Below, one piece after another: positions 34,638 through 43,045 of a DNA stretch of 64,000 bases. Positions within the stretch are counted from its first letter, which is position 1, and the number at the start of each line of letters is the position of its first letter. The notes beneath the pieces are model-generated. The model was not told the origin of the DNA. It searched no databases and saw only the letters and a program-made list of their open reading frames with translations. The stretch is from Shewanella ulleungensis (GTDB lineage Bacteria > Pseudomonadota > Gammaproteobacteria > Enterobacterales > Shewanellaceae): contig NZ_BMQW01000001.1 in assembly GCF_014648315.1 (NCBI RefSeq), positions 620,001 through 684,000 of the forward strand, written 5' to 3'. Made by a program: the position numbers and the translations under genes.

Positions 34638-35483
34638 ATGGCTGCGTTATTGGCCAATAAAGATCAATGTATTATGTCGCGTCCACCACTTCGCCAAGCT
34701 AAAACCATCGATAACGTATTTAACAGTGCGTATTGGCATCTCGGGCAACAAGATTTCACCATTAATGAAATCCGCAGCAAACTTGAGCGTAAAACCGATA
34801 ATCAGCAGTGGATTGATACAGTATTAGCCAGATTGATTGAAGGCGGTTATCTCAAACAAGATGTTGATTTCGCGGTGCGCTATTGTGAACTGGCGTTTAG
34901 TAATGACATTGGTGCAGGCTCGATAAAACGTAAGTTACAACAGCGTGGCATTGCCATAGCAGACATAGAGAGCGCAATCGAACACGTAATGCATACACAA
35001 AATGTCGACCCATTGGAAATGGCAAGCGCGAGATTACAAAGTAAATTTGAACATTTTGATGCCACCAGCAAAGAAAAAGTCTATGCCCAAATGACCACCA
35101 AAGGATTTTCGCGATCTGAAATTGATCACGCCTTATCCCAACATCCACAGCGTGATACGTTGCGATCAAAATTGGCCATTAAAGCAGACAAAGCCGACTT
35201 GAGTAGAGAAATCATTAAGCTGTTCAATAAAGGCAAAGGTAAGACCCTCATTTTACAAGAACTCAAACAACGGCTGATTGATGTGACTGAGTTTGAAGAC
35301 ACTGTGTATCAACTTAGTTTATCTGATGACGTCGATTTTTATCAAAGCTGTAAAAATGAGCTGGATAAAAAACGCTATAACCTGGCTGATTACAAAGAAA
35401 AATCGAAAGCTTATGCTTATTTGTCACGTAAGGGATTTAGCAGTGATGAGATAAAAGAAGCCATGGTGATTGAGGATGAATAA
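34638..35483 (+). CDS. RecX-like protein, extended form
   Basis: 281 residues; ordinary RecX has about 150-190. Repeating three-helix modules are visible: Y/W-x-L-G-Q-Q-D-F-T-I-N-E-I-R, then LIEGGYLKQDVDFAVRYCEL, GAGSIKRKLQQRGIAIADIESAI, and later KGFSRSEIDHAL and KGFSSDEIKEAM. These match the RecX helix repeats that bind RecA filaments. Extra modules at the C-terminus make it longer. It is not next to recA, so it is either a paralogue or only a fold relative. The start is uncertain: ATG at 34638 or 34674, neither with a good ribosome site. Confidence 0.72.
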   Translation: MAALLANKDQCIMSRPPLRQAKTIDNVFNSAYWHLGQQDFTINEIRSKLERKTDNQQWIDTVLARLIEGGYLKQDVDFAVRYCELAFSNDIGAGSIKRKLQQRGIAIADIESAIEHVMHTQNVDPLEMASARLQSKFEHFDATSKEKVYAQMTTKGFSRSEIDHALSQHPQRDTLRSKLAIKADKADLSREIIKLFNKGKGKTLILQELKQRLIDVTEFEDTVYQLSLSDDVDFYQSCKNELDKKRYNLADYKEKSKAYAYLSRKGFSSDEIKEAMVIEDE

Positions 35484-35623
35484 TCATTATTATTAAACCG
35501 CAACGGCTTTACCTCCCCCTTAAGATAATTCGATTGCAAACGATAACAAAAATATTTTATTAATCACTTTTCATCATTTCCAGTTCGTCCCTCTGCGTGT
35601 AGACAAACGCCTAAAAATGACAA

Positions 35624-35654
35624 CGGGTATGTATGAATTAATCATACATACCCG
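35624..35654. terminator. Hairpin between convergent genes
   Basis: Perfect 13-base arms CGGGTATGTATGA / TCATACATACCCG with a 5-base loop, between the convergent recX-like and mscS-like stops. There is no good T-run on either side, so it may act with Rho or in mRNA stability. Confidence 0.5.
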
Positions 35655-35724
35655 CTGAATCCGCCTGGGTTATTTATTTGAGCGATTAACCTGAGTGATT
35701 AACTCGGCCTGATTGACATGACGG

Positions 35725-36576
35725 CTAGCCTTTAGGCTGAGCGTGAAAACGTTGTTGAAACGCTTCCATAAAGTCTTGTCTTATTTTGTAATCTAATTCT
35801 ATCGCCCGCTCTGTTGGACAAAAAATCATAATATTGACGTTTTGTTCACCCGTCGCGCCACTGGTGACGTGAATATGCGGTTCGCTACCGGGTAAATCTA
35901 CACCGGCATGTTTTTCAATCACGCCATTGTAACGGCGAGCGACTTCAATAAAGTCTTCACAATAAGCGTCAATTTTGTTGGTTAATTCAGGGAACAAAGG
36001 ATACAAATTAACAAACTGTGCCACAGTAATAGTCATATGGTGATACACATAACGCTTCATAAAGTTATGATTTTTAACTGCATAAGTAAAAAACATACTG
36101 TTGGGTAATGTGGCTGTTTTACCCGTGAAATGGTATTGACCATTTTCTAAATCAATCTCTTGGATAACGGTTGCCATTAAATTATGTTCAATGACCTGAC
36201 CGTATATATTGCCGACTTCAATCCAATCACCTATTACAAACGAACGTGAACTCGCGCGTTGTATTGAGCCGGTAAAACACAAAATAATTTCTTTCGATGC
36301 AATAACAAAAGCAATGGCAATGGCGGTTACCGATAAAGCAAACTTACTCACCTCTGCTTGCCAAAGCATGAACAATACCATGATGGTTAAAATGAAAATG
36401 CCGTTTTTGGTCCGTGACATCCATTTGCGTTGCACATCCGACAAAAAAGCAACATCGCCGCGTATTGTTGAAATGATGAACTGCTTAATCAATGAAATAA
36501 GCACAATGATTAATGCCGTGAACAATAATTTGTGCTCTAGAAGAAAATCAATGGCTAACGTTATTTTATCTATCAA
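35725..36576 (-). CDS. Small-conductance mechanosensitive channel, MscS family
   Basis: 283 residues. Two or three N-terminal membrane helices (LLFTALIIVLISLIKQF, NGIFILTIMVLFMLWQA), then the pore-helix region VSKFALSVTAIAIAFVIASKEII followed by the soluble MscS beta domain (SSRSFVIGDWIEVGNIYGQVIEHNLMATVI and FFTYAVKNHNF). It releases solutes at hypo-osmotic shock. The start is TTG at 36576 (AGG about 8 bases upstream); an in-frame TAG lies four codons upstream and no ATG is near. Confidence 0.87.
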   Translation of the reverse strand: MIDKITLAIDFLLEHKLLFTALIIVLISLIKQFIISTIRGDVAFLSDVQRKWMSRTKNGIFILTIMVLFMLWQAEVSKFALSVTAIAIAFVIASKEIILCFTGSIQRASSRSFVIGDWIEVGNIYGQVIEHNLMATVIQEIDLENGQYHFTGKTATLPNSMFFTYAVKNHNFMKRYVYHHMTITVAQFVNLYPLFPELTNKIDAYCEDFIEVARRYNGVIEKHAGVDLPGSEPHIHVTSGATGEQNVNIMIFCPTERAIELDYKIRQDFMEAFQQRFHAQPKG

Positions 36577-36815
36577 ACCGACTACCTATTTGTGCTTATT
36601 TTAAACGGATGTGATTGGACCGTTATCGATACAAGCCGACACTTTAGGGTTAATACCCCGAGAAGACAAGGTTAAAGCCGCAGAACTTAACATCGTGCAA
36701 CCTTTCGAAGTTGCTTCCATGCAAATATTCACCATTGAACTGAGCTCACAAGAGTACGATCACATTATTCATTTTTTCTCATTGAGACAATTTGTCCATT
36801 TTCATTTTTGTTAAC

Positions 36816-36829
36816 TTGATCAACATCAT
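36816..36829. promoter_or_regulatory. FNR/CRP-type box, upstream copy
   Basis: TTGATCAACATCAT matches TTGAT-N4-ATCAA at 9 of 10 positions. It lies 61 bases upstream of the perfect box at 36877 and before the hydrogenase operon. Confidence 0.5.
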
Positions 36830-36876
36830 GAATTAGACGTAATTGCCATAATTATGTTAAGGGAATTTGTGACAAT

Positions 36877-36890
36877 TTGATTTACATCAA
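36877..36890 (+). promoter_or_regulatory. Perfect FNR-type box before the hydrogenase operon
   Basis: TTGATTTACATCAA is an exact TTGAT-N4-ATCAA, centred about 95 bases before the hyaA ATG. Etr/FNR control of anaerobic genes is known in Shewanella and Escherichia; binding here is inferred. The gap 36577-36978 otherwise contains no gene I can support. Confidence 0.7.
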
Positions 36891-36978
36891 AGATGATTTT
36901 TAACCGAGTTTTAATATTGATACTGATGGAATGCAACTATTTATTAGCCACGCGCTAAATTAAGCAGAAGGTATCAAC

Positions 36979-38115
36979 ATGGACACACATGCAGCCCTTT
37001 ATAAGCAAGGCCAAGAACGCCTTGATTATTTACGCCAATTTGCCCAACGTCAGCCCAAGTCATTACAACAAAAAATGGCTGACATTGGGATATCTCGCCG
37101 AGACTTCATTAAGTGGACCGCATCGGTCACAGCAATGTTTGCCTTGCCCTTACCCTTTAGTAATTTGGTCGCTGAAGCTGCTGAATTAGCCGACAGAGTG
37201 CCGTTAATATGGCTGCACTTGGCTGAATGTACCGGTTGCTCAGAGTCGCTCATTCGTACGGACTCGCCTAACCTCGACAGCCTCATTTTCGATCATATCT
37301 CACTTGAGTATCACGAAACCCTAATGGCTGCCGCGGGCTGGCAAGCTGAAGAAAACCTCGAACACGCCCTAGAAACCTACAAAGGTCGTTACTTACTTGC
37401 CGTTGAAGGTGCAGTGCCTACCGCCAATAACGGCGCGTATTTAACCGTAGGCTGCAAAGGTCACACCGGGCTGCACATTGTCAAAGAAGCCGCTGAAAAT
37501 GCTGCCGCCATTATTTCAGTCGGCACCTGCGCCGCGTTTGGTGGCGTACAAGCTGCTGCACCAAACCCAACTGGCGCAAAAGGTGTGCATGAGGTGGTCA
37601 ATAAAACCGTGATTAACTTAGGGGGTTGTCCACCAAGCGAAAAGAACATCGTTGGCACATTAATGTACTTCATTATGTTTGGAAAATTACCCGCATTAGA
37701 CATGTTTAACCGCCCTAAATGGGCCTATGGCGCACGTGTACATGACAATTGTGAGCGCCGTGGTCGCTTTGATGCCGGTGAGTTTGTTGAAGAGTTTGGT
37801 GATGAAGGCGCTAAAGAAGGTTATTGCTTATACAAAGTGGGTTGTAAAGGCCCTTATACCTATAACAACTGCCCGACAGAACGTTTTAATCATCACACGA
37901 GTTGGCCGGTATTAGCGGGTCATGGCTGTATGGGTTGTTCTGAACCGAATTTTTGGGATGACATGGCGGATTTTGAAAAACCGTTAGGACGTCAACTTTT
38001 ACATGGCATTGATGCCACCGCTGACACTATTGGAGCGGTTATTTTAGGTGCGACCGTTGTTGGTATTGGCGCCCATGCAGTAGCTAGCGTATTTGCTAAG
38101 CCTTTGGAGGAATAA
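36979..38115 (+). CDS. hyaA: [NiFe]-hydrogenase small subunit, group 1
   Basis: Electron-transfer subunit with three Fe-S clusters, exported with the large subunit by Tat. 378 residues. The twin-arginine signal SRRDFIK (residues 39-45) follows an unusually long N-terminal stretch. Proximal cluster ligands start at Cys84 and Cys87 in ECTGCSE; both positions of the two extra Cys of oxygen-tolerant enzymes are Gly here (ECTGCSE and GTCAAFGGVQ). Further ligands: CPPS, CPTERF, GCMGC. A C-terminal membrane helix (GAVILGATVVGIGAHAVASVF) anchors it for the cytochrome b. First gene of the operon; GAAGG lies before the ATG. Confidence 0.97.
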   Translation: MDTHAALYKQGQERLDYLRQFAQRQPKSLQQKMADIGISRRDFIKWTASVTAMFALPLPFSNLVAEAAELADRVPLIWLHLAECTGCSESLIRTDSPNLDSLIFDHISLEYHETLMAAAGWQAEENLEHALETYKGRYLLAVEGAVPTANNGAYLTVGCKGHTGLHIVKEAAENAAAIISVGTCAAFGGVQAAAPNPTGAKGVHEVVNKTVINLGGCPPSEKNIVGTLMYFIMFGKLPALDMFNRPKWAYGARVHDNCERRGRFDAGEFVEEFGDEGAKEGYCLYKVGCKGPYTYNNCPTERFNHHTSWPVLAGHGCMGCSEPNFWDDMADFEKPLGRQLLHGIDATADTIGAVILGATVVGIGAHAVASVFAKPLEE

Positions 38116-38117
38116 TC

Positions 38118-39821
38118 ATGAGTAAACGTGTCGTAATCGACCCTATCACCCGTATCGAAGGCCATTTACGCGTAGAAGTTGAAGTGGATGACAATAATGT
38201 CATCACTAAAGCCTGGTCATCATCCACTTTGTGGCGCGGTATTGAAGTGATATTAAAAGGTCGCACACCGATGGACGTCGGTTTAATTGTGCAACGTATT
38301 TGTGGCGTATGTACCTACTCGCATTATCGCTGTGGTACTGAAGCGGTTGAAAATGCCCTTGGGGTAAAAATTCCACTCAATGCTAAATACTTGCGTAGTT
38401 TAATGCAGTCATCTTTGTATATGCATGATCATATTGTGCATTTTTATCATTTACACGGATTAGATTGGGTTGATGTTGTATCGGCATTAAGCGCCGACCC
38501 AGCCTTAGCGGCTAAAGTGGCAATGAATTATTCTGATGCACCGATTGCTGCCGGTGAAGGCGAATTAAAGGCAGTACAAGCCAGAGTAAAAGGTTTAGTC
38601 GACACCGGTAAGCTTGGCCCCTTTGCCAATGCATACTGGGGTAATGGCACTTATCGCTTTAGCCCTGAACAAAACCTCATTGCATTATCGCATTACTTAA
38701 AAGCACTAGAAGTACAACGTGTGGCTGCTGAAATGTTAGCGATTTTTGGTGGCAAATCGCCACATCCACAATCGATTGTGGTCGGCGGTGTCACCTCAGT
38801 ACGAGACATGTTGAGCCCTGCACGCTTACAAGAGTGGAAACAAAAACACGCAATTGTACAAGACTTTATTGAACGAGCTTATCAAGCTGACATTGTTATG
38901 GCAGCTGAAGCCTTTGGCACCGAAGCGAGTGTACTTGGCGGCGTGAATGTCAGCAGCTTCTTGTGTGGCGATGACTTTATTATGGCTGACGGTGAGTTCT
39001 TGTTTAATCAAGGGGTGATCATCAAAGGCGATTTAGCCAATGTAATGGACATAAACCCAGACATTATCCGCGAAGATGTAACGCACGCTTGGTATAAAGC
39101 TGACGGTCCGCAACATCCTTATGAAGGCACCACTATTCCTGATTACACAGGTTTTGTGGAGCGCGACACCGTTTATGGCAAATTACCGACGATTGATGGC
39201 GATGGCAAATATTCATGGGTTAAGTCGCCTCGTTATCAAGAAGAGCCTGTTGAAGTGGGTCCACTCGCCTGTTTATTAGTGAACTACGCACGTGGTAATC
39301 AAACCGTTGTTAATGCTGTTGATGGCTTACTGGCTCGCACAGGTTTGCCCTTAGATGCACTATTTACCACGCTTGGTCGCACCGCAGCGCGCATGTTGCA
39401 AACAGTGTTAGTCGGCCAAGCAAGTTTAACGACTTTTGATGCACTGTTGACCAATATTCAATCTGATGAATCTACCTATGTAAAACCCGAAATTGACTCT
39501 GACAAAGTTTATGAAGGTTATTCAATGATTGAAGCTCCGCGCGGCATGTTAAGTCATTGGATCCGCATTAAAGATGGCAAGGTCGAAAACTATCAAGCTG
39601 TAGTGCCGACCACCTGGAATGCAGGCCCAGTGGATGCTAATGGCAAAATGGGACCGTATGAAGCATCACTTATTGGCTTAAAACTCGAAGACCCAACCAA
39701 GCCACTTGAGGTGATCCGTATTATCCATTCGTTTGACCCTTGTATGGCGTGTTCTGTCCACGTGATGGATTACAAAAAACACACCTTAGGTCAATTTAAA
39801 ATTGATCCAAATGGGTTTTAA
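38118..39821 (+). CDS. hyaB: [NiFe]-hydrogenase large subunit, group 1
   Basis: Catalytic subunit carrying the NiFe(CN)2CO site. 567 residues. N-terminal motif with Cys62 and Cys65 (RICGVCT) and C-terminal DPCMACSVH (Cys542, Cys545, His548) ligate nickel. The last 19 residues after His548 form the peptide removed by the HyaD-type protease. Starts 3 bases after hyaA. It oxidises H2, or evolves it in some conditions; in Shewanella such enzymes couple H2 to respiration. Sequence is close to the standard, non-oxygen-tolerant enzymes. Confidence 0.97.
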   Translation: MSKRVVIDPITRIEGHLRVEVEVDDNNVITKAWSSSTLWRGIEVILKGRTPMDVGLIVQRICGVCTYSHYRCGTEAVENALGVKIPLNAKYLRSLMQSSLYMHDHIVHFYHLHGLDWVDVVSALSADPALAAKVAMNYSDAPIAAGEGELKAVQARVKGLVDTGKLGPFANAYWGNGTYRFSPEQNLIALSHYLKALEVQRVAAEMLAIFGGKSPHPQSIVVGGVTSVRDMLSPARLQEWKQKHAIVQDFIERAYQADIVMAAEAFGTEASVLGGVNVSSFLCGDDFIMADGEFLFNQGVIIKGDLANVMDINPDIIREDVTHAWYKADGPQHPYEGTTIPDYTGFVERDTVYGKLPTIDGDGKYSWVKSPRYQEEPVEVGPLACLLVNYARGNQTVVNAVDGLLARTGLPLDALFTTLGRTAARMLQTVLVGQASLTTFDALLTNIQSDESTYVKPEIDSDKVYEGYSMIEAPRGMLSHWIRIKDGKVENYQAVVPTTWNAGPVDANGKMGPYEASLIGLKLEDPTKPLEVIRIIHSFDPCMACSVHVMDYKKHTLGQFKIDPNGF

Positions 39822-39851
39822 TTAAGGTGATGGATTAGGAGGGACAATAAT

Positions 39852-40520
39852 ATGGAACATATCGCAACCCACAACAGGAAGCTGATATTTACTCCGGCCA
39901 TTCGCATATTTCATTGGCTTAGGGCCTTGGCTATTTTGGTGTTAGTGATCACTGGGTTTTATATCTCGTGGCCATTTTTAGTGGCCCCAGAAAGCTCTGA
40001 TGTGTTGGTGCAAGGCTGGATACGTTTTGCACATATCGTATTTGGCTTTTTGCTCACTAGCATCACCTTAGTGCGCTTTTATTTGTATTTCTTTAGTCGT
40101 AACAATATTGAGCGTAAATCATTTAAAGATGTATTGAGTTTTAATAGCTGGATAGTGCAACTTAAATCCTACATATGGATGGGTAATCTGCATAAAGCAG
40201 GAGTATATGGCCCCTTGCAGTTTATGACCTATGTGGCGATTTCGTTTGTGGCGTTAATTGTTTGTATTACGGGCTTAGTGCTTTATGCCAATGTATATCA
40301 CTTAGGTGTTGGTGGATTACTCGGCGGCGTATCAGACTGGCTAACAGCCTTGTGCGGTGGCTTAGCTAATTTACGGACTTTTCATCACTACTTAACATGG
40401 GCGTTTATCATCTTTGTGGTGATCCATGTGTATATGGCGGTGTGGTCTGGTATTCGCTTTAAGCATAATTCAGTCGATTCAATTGTGTCTGGTTATGACT
40501 ATCACAAAGATCATAAATAA
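39852..40520 (+). CDS. hyaC: Hydrogenase cytochrome b subunit
   Basis: Membrane di-haem cytochrome b that passes electrons from the small subunit to quinone. 222 residues with four hydrophobic segments (ILVLVITGFYI, AHIVFGFLLTSITLV, MTYVAISFVALIVCITGLVLYA, WAFIIFVVIHVYMAVW). Candidate haem His residues: FHWLRA, AHIVFG, HHYLTW, IHVYMA. 30 bases after hyaB with GGAGGG upstream of the ATG, so well translated. Confidence 0.94.
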   Translation: MEHIATHNRKLIFTPAIRIFHWLRALAILVLVITGFYISWPFLVAPESSDVLVQGWIRFAHIVFGFLLTSITLVRFYLYFFSRNNIERKSFKDVLSFNSWIVQLKSYIWMGNLHKAGVYGPLQFMTYVAISFVALIVCITGLVLYANVYHLGVGGLLGGVSDWLTALCGGLANLRTFHHYLTWAFIIFVVIHVYMAVWSGIRFKHNSVDSIVSGYDYHKDHK

Positions 40521-40535
40521 GGTGAATCTATTATT

Positions 40536-41090
40536 GTGAAGAAAATATTGCTGTTAGGTATAGGCAATGTATTGTACGCCGACGAGGGTGTCGGCGTACA
40601 TTTTGTCAATTATATCAAAGATAAATATCAATTTAATCACTCACTATATCAACTGGACATTATCGATGGTGGCACACTAGCTCAAGGACTGATCCCGATA
40701 ATCTGTCAATATGATCATTTGATTGTGGTTGATACTGTTAATAGCGTGGGCGTGGGCCCTGGCGAAGTTTACTTTTTTGATTTTGACCATGCACCAGCTG
40801 AAATAGACTGGCAAGGCAGTGCACACGAGGTTGAGATGCTACAAACCCTCAATATGATGGACATTGTTGGCGACAGGCCACACACTTTTGTACTAGGGGT
40901 CACACCAACAGTTATTGAACCTATGGTCTTAGGGCTTACCTCACACCTACTTAATGCAATCCCTACAATGGAAAAAGCGTTACTCGCGCACATGACATCT
41001 CTAGGTTTTATCTATGACTGTGTGGCTGATATTGCTATCGGCCAAGTAATCCCCGACGCCTATAAGCGAGGTTGCTATGTCGATGCATAA
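40536..41090 (+). CDS. hyaD: Hydrogenase maturation protease HyaD/HybD family
   Basis: Nickel-dependent endopeptidase that removes the C-terminal peptide of the large subunit. 184 residues. Conserved residues: Glu in LYADEGVGV, Asp in VVDTVNS and His in AHEVEML, the nickel-sensing triad of HybD. GTG start at 40536, with AAGGTG about 11 bases upstream. The end overlaps the next gene by 14 bases. Confidence 0.93.
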   Translation: MKKILLLGIGNVLYADEGVGVHFVNYIKDKYQFNHSLYQLDIIDGGTLAQGLIPIICQYDHLIVVDTVNSVGVGPGEVYFFDFDHAPAEIDWQGSAHEVEMLQTLNMMDIVGDRPHTFVLGVTPTVIEPMVLGLTSHLLNAIPTMEKALLAHMTSLGFIYDCVADIAIGQVIPDAYKRGCYVDA

Positions 41091-43005
41091 CATTCGGTTT
41101 GATTTTATCTGTCAGCGCCCAGTGCCGTTATATAAGCACTTATGTAATGAATATCTACAACGTACTGAGCTGGCCATCTCCATTGGTATAGAGCATCAAC
41201 AAAATAATGATACGATTTGTTATTTTATAGAGGCATGCGCGCAACAGGCTGAACTTGAAGCATTAGCTGATGATATCGCGAATGATTTTTTACTGTCGGT
41301 GTGGCTGCAAAAAACTGAAATTAAACGTATTAACCACAAAACTGGCCAAACTAAACCATTTGAGGTTAAACAACATCAAGGTTTACCGCTGTATTTTTGT
41401 CAGCACTGCCAGCCGCAACTAGGCGATAATCAACACCCTCATTTTGGCGACATTAACCTCGTTTGTGAACACTGCAAAGGCCATTATAAATTAAGCCGCG
41501 AGTTAAAATCGTTAACCCATTTAGACATTGCCGCAATGGCAAATAATTTACTGAGCGAAAAAACCTTGGCGTTACCTATGCTCGGTATCACTTTGGCTCT
41601 GTCGGCTGGCAATAAGCAAACACAGTATCGTAGACCACGTATATTAGTGTGTAACCCTAACTCGCTTAACAGTCAATTTTGCGTCACCGACAGCCAAGTG
41701 TTGGCGTTGTCCAGTATTGAAAAGCCTTTGTTGCGTGTCAGGCCTTGTAGCGATCACCCTAGCCTGCATGCACCTTTGTACGAGATCCAATTTGCTGAAA
41801 ACCGATTATTGGTGATATTAACAGAAATGCTCCGTCAAAAAGGCGTGCACTGGCTATATGTTAACCAGGACGAAGTGGATAATACCAAGATGAATTTGCC
41901 TTTACGCTTGGCCAGTATCAGCCATTACTGGTTACCCATAACCACGTTAACTGACGGAAATATACCACTACCCAATAACTTAACCTGCTTACACGACGAA
42001 AATAATTACAAGACAAGTAAGTATAAGTTTTTGGTTAAAAGCACTAAACATCTGCTTGAATGGCATGTAGTAACTTTACCCAAACTATCTCAAGTGACAA
42101 TATCTCAAACTCAACCTACAAAAACCATGTTGGACTCTGAACGTCACAGTCCTCTTGAACACGCCATTGATAAGGGCGAACCAGGTAAAGATATCAGTAA
42201 CAGCTTATGTGCGTTATCTGCTGGTCTTTTACGGCATAATATTAACGAACATCATGCCAAAGCACTCTTTGTTAAAAATGCGGCGATATTGTATTTCAAT
42301 AAACACCACCCAAGCCAAATTGTCACTGTGGATGGACACAGTGAGGCTGAGTTATTTTTTGAACTGCCTATGCTGCCGAGCACAGGCTACGAGGTGTGCC
42401 ACAAGTTGTCGGACTCACCACAAAAGAATGTACTCGATAAATTTAAGCAATTACACCCGCGAGAATATAACCAATTACTGGATTTACAGCTCTCGCCAAG
42501 TGATGGTGCATTAAGTCAATTAATGGCCGTAGCGGCATTAATTATTGGCGCGGGCCCAAACCAGGACAAGCACAGTAAACAAATGTGCGTGAGCGCAATG
42601 GCCGATAAATTTATCGCGCTCGCGATGTCTTACCAAGGCAATAATGCCCCAAGAATTGATTTTCCGCTAACTAAAGGCATGGCACACCGTAGCCTCAACT
42701 GGTGTAAAACCTTAGGTTCATTAATGAGCTTTAAATTGGCTGGTGATGCTAATTTAGCCAAACTTGCCTTTGCATTTCATGATTCCTTTGCCGATTACTT
42801 AAGCCACTGGATTGAGCACGTCGATCAAAACATTGGCATTAAGCAGCTCGTGGTAGCAGGTAATGAATTTGCAAACCCGGTATTAGCCGAACGAGTACAA
42901 CTGCGTATAGGTAAAAACTTTCCGCTGGTGGTCAATCCATTACTTGATCTTGATGGGGTTAATATTGCAATTGGTGGCCTATATCTCAAACAACGCCGCG
43001 GATAA
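41077..43005 (+). CDS. Degenerate HypF paralogue, HydE-type hydrogenase assembly protein
   Basis: 642 residues. Alignable along its length with HypF next door but worn down. It has one CxxC pair set (FCQHCQP ... VCEHCKG) instead of the two HypF zinc fingers; a YrdC-like part with LALSSIEKPLLRVRP against HypF LSSAEKP; and a Kae1-like C-terminus (VVAGNEFANPVLAERV ... LDLDGVNIAIGGLYL against FCGGVFQNKALL ... INDGGIALGQLWYG). The VQGVGFRP acylphosphatase motif and the HHYAH metal site are absent. Epsilonproteobacterial HydE has the same position after hydABCD and is needed for hydrogenase. A role as assembly factor is inferred from this context. Confidence 0.75.
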   Translation: MSMHNIRFDFICQRPVPLYKHLCNEYLQRTELAISIGIEHQQNNDTICYFIEACAQQAELEALADDIANDFLLSVWLQKTEIKRINHKTGQTKPFEVKQHQGLPLYFCQHCQPQLGDNQHPHFGDINLVCEHCKGHYKLSRELKSLTHLDIAAMANNLLSEKTLALPMLGITLALSAGNKQTQYRRPRILVCNPNSLNSQFCVTDSQVLALSSIEKPLLRVRPCSDHPSLHAPLYEIQFAENRLLVILTEMLRQKGVHWLYVNQDEVDNTKMNLPLRLASISHYWLPITTLTDGNIPLPNNLTCLHDENNYKTSKYKFLVKSTKHLLEWHVVTLPKLSQVTISQTQPTKTMLDSERHSPLEHAIDKGEPGKDISNSLCALSAGLLRHNINEHHAKALFVKNAAILYFNKHHPSQIVTVDGHSEAELFFELPMLPSTGYEVCHKLSDSPQKNVLDKFKQLHPREYNQLLDLQLSPSDGALSQLMAVAALIIGAGPNQDKHSKQMCVSAMADKFIALAMSYQGNNAPRIDFPLTKGMAHRSLNWCKTLGSLMSFKLAGDANLAKLAFAFHDSFADYLSHWIEHVDQNIGIKQLVVAGNEFANPVLAERVQLRIGKNFPLVVNPLLDLDGVNIAIGGLYLKQRRG

Positions 43006-43045
43006 ACGCTAAAATAGCACTGTCTAATTTAACGGCTGAATATGA

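Noticed and set aside
36611-36814. 67-codon plus-strand frame before the hydrogenase operon
   Set aside because: GTG start without a ribosome site, no domain, and it runs nearly into the first FNR-type box; not supported as a gene.
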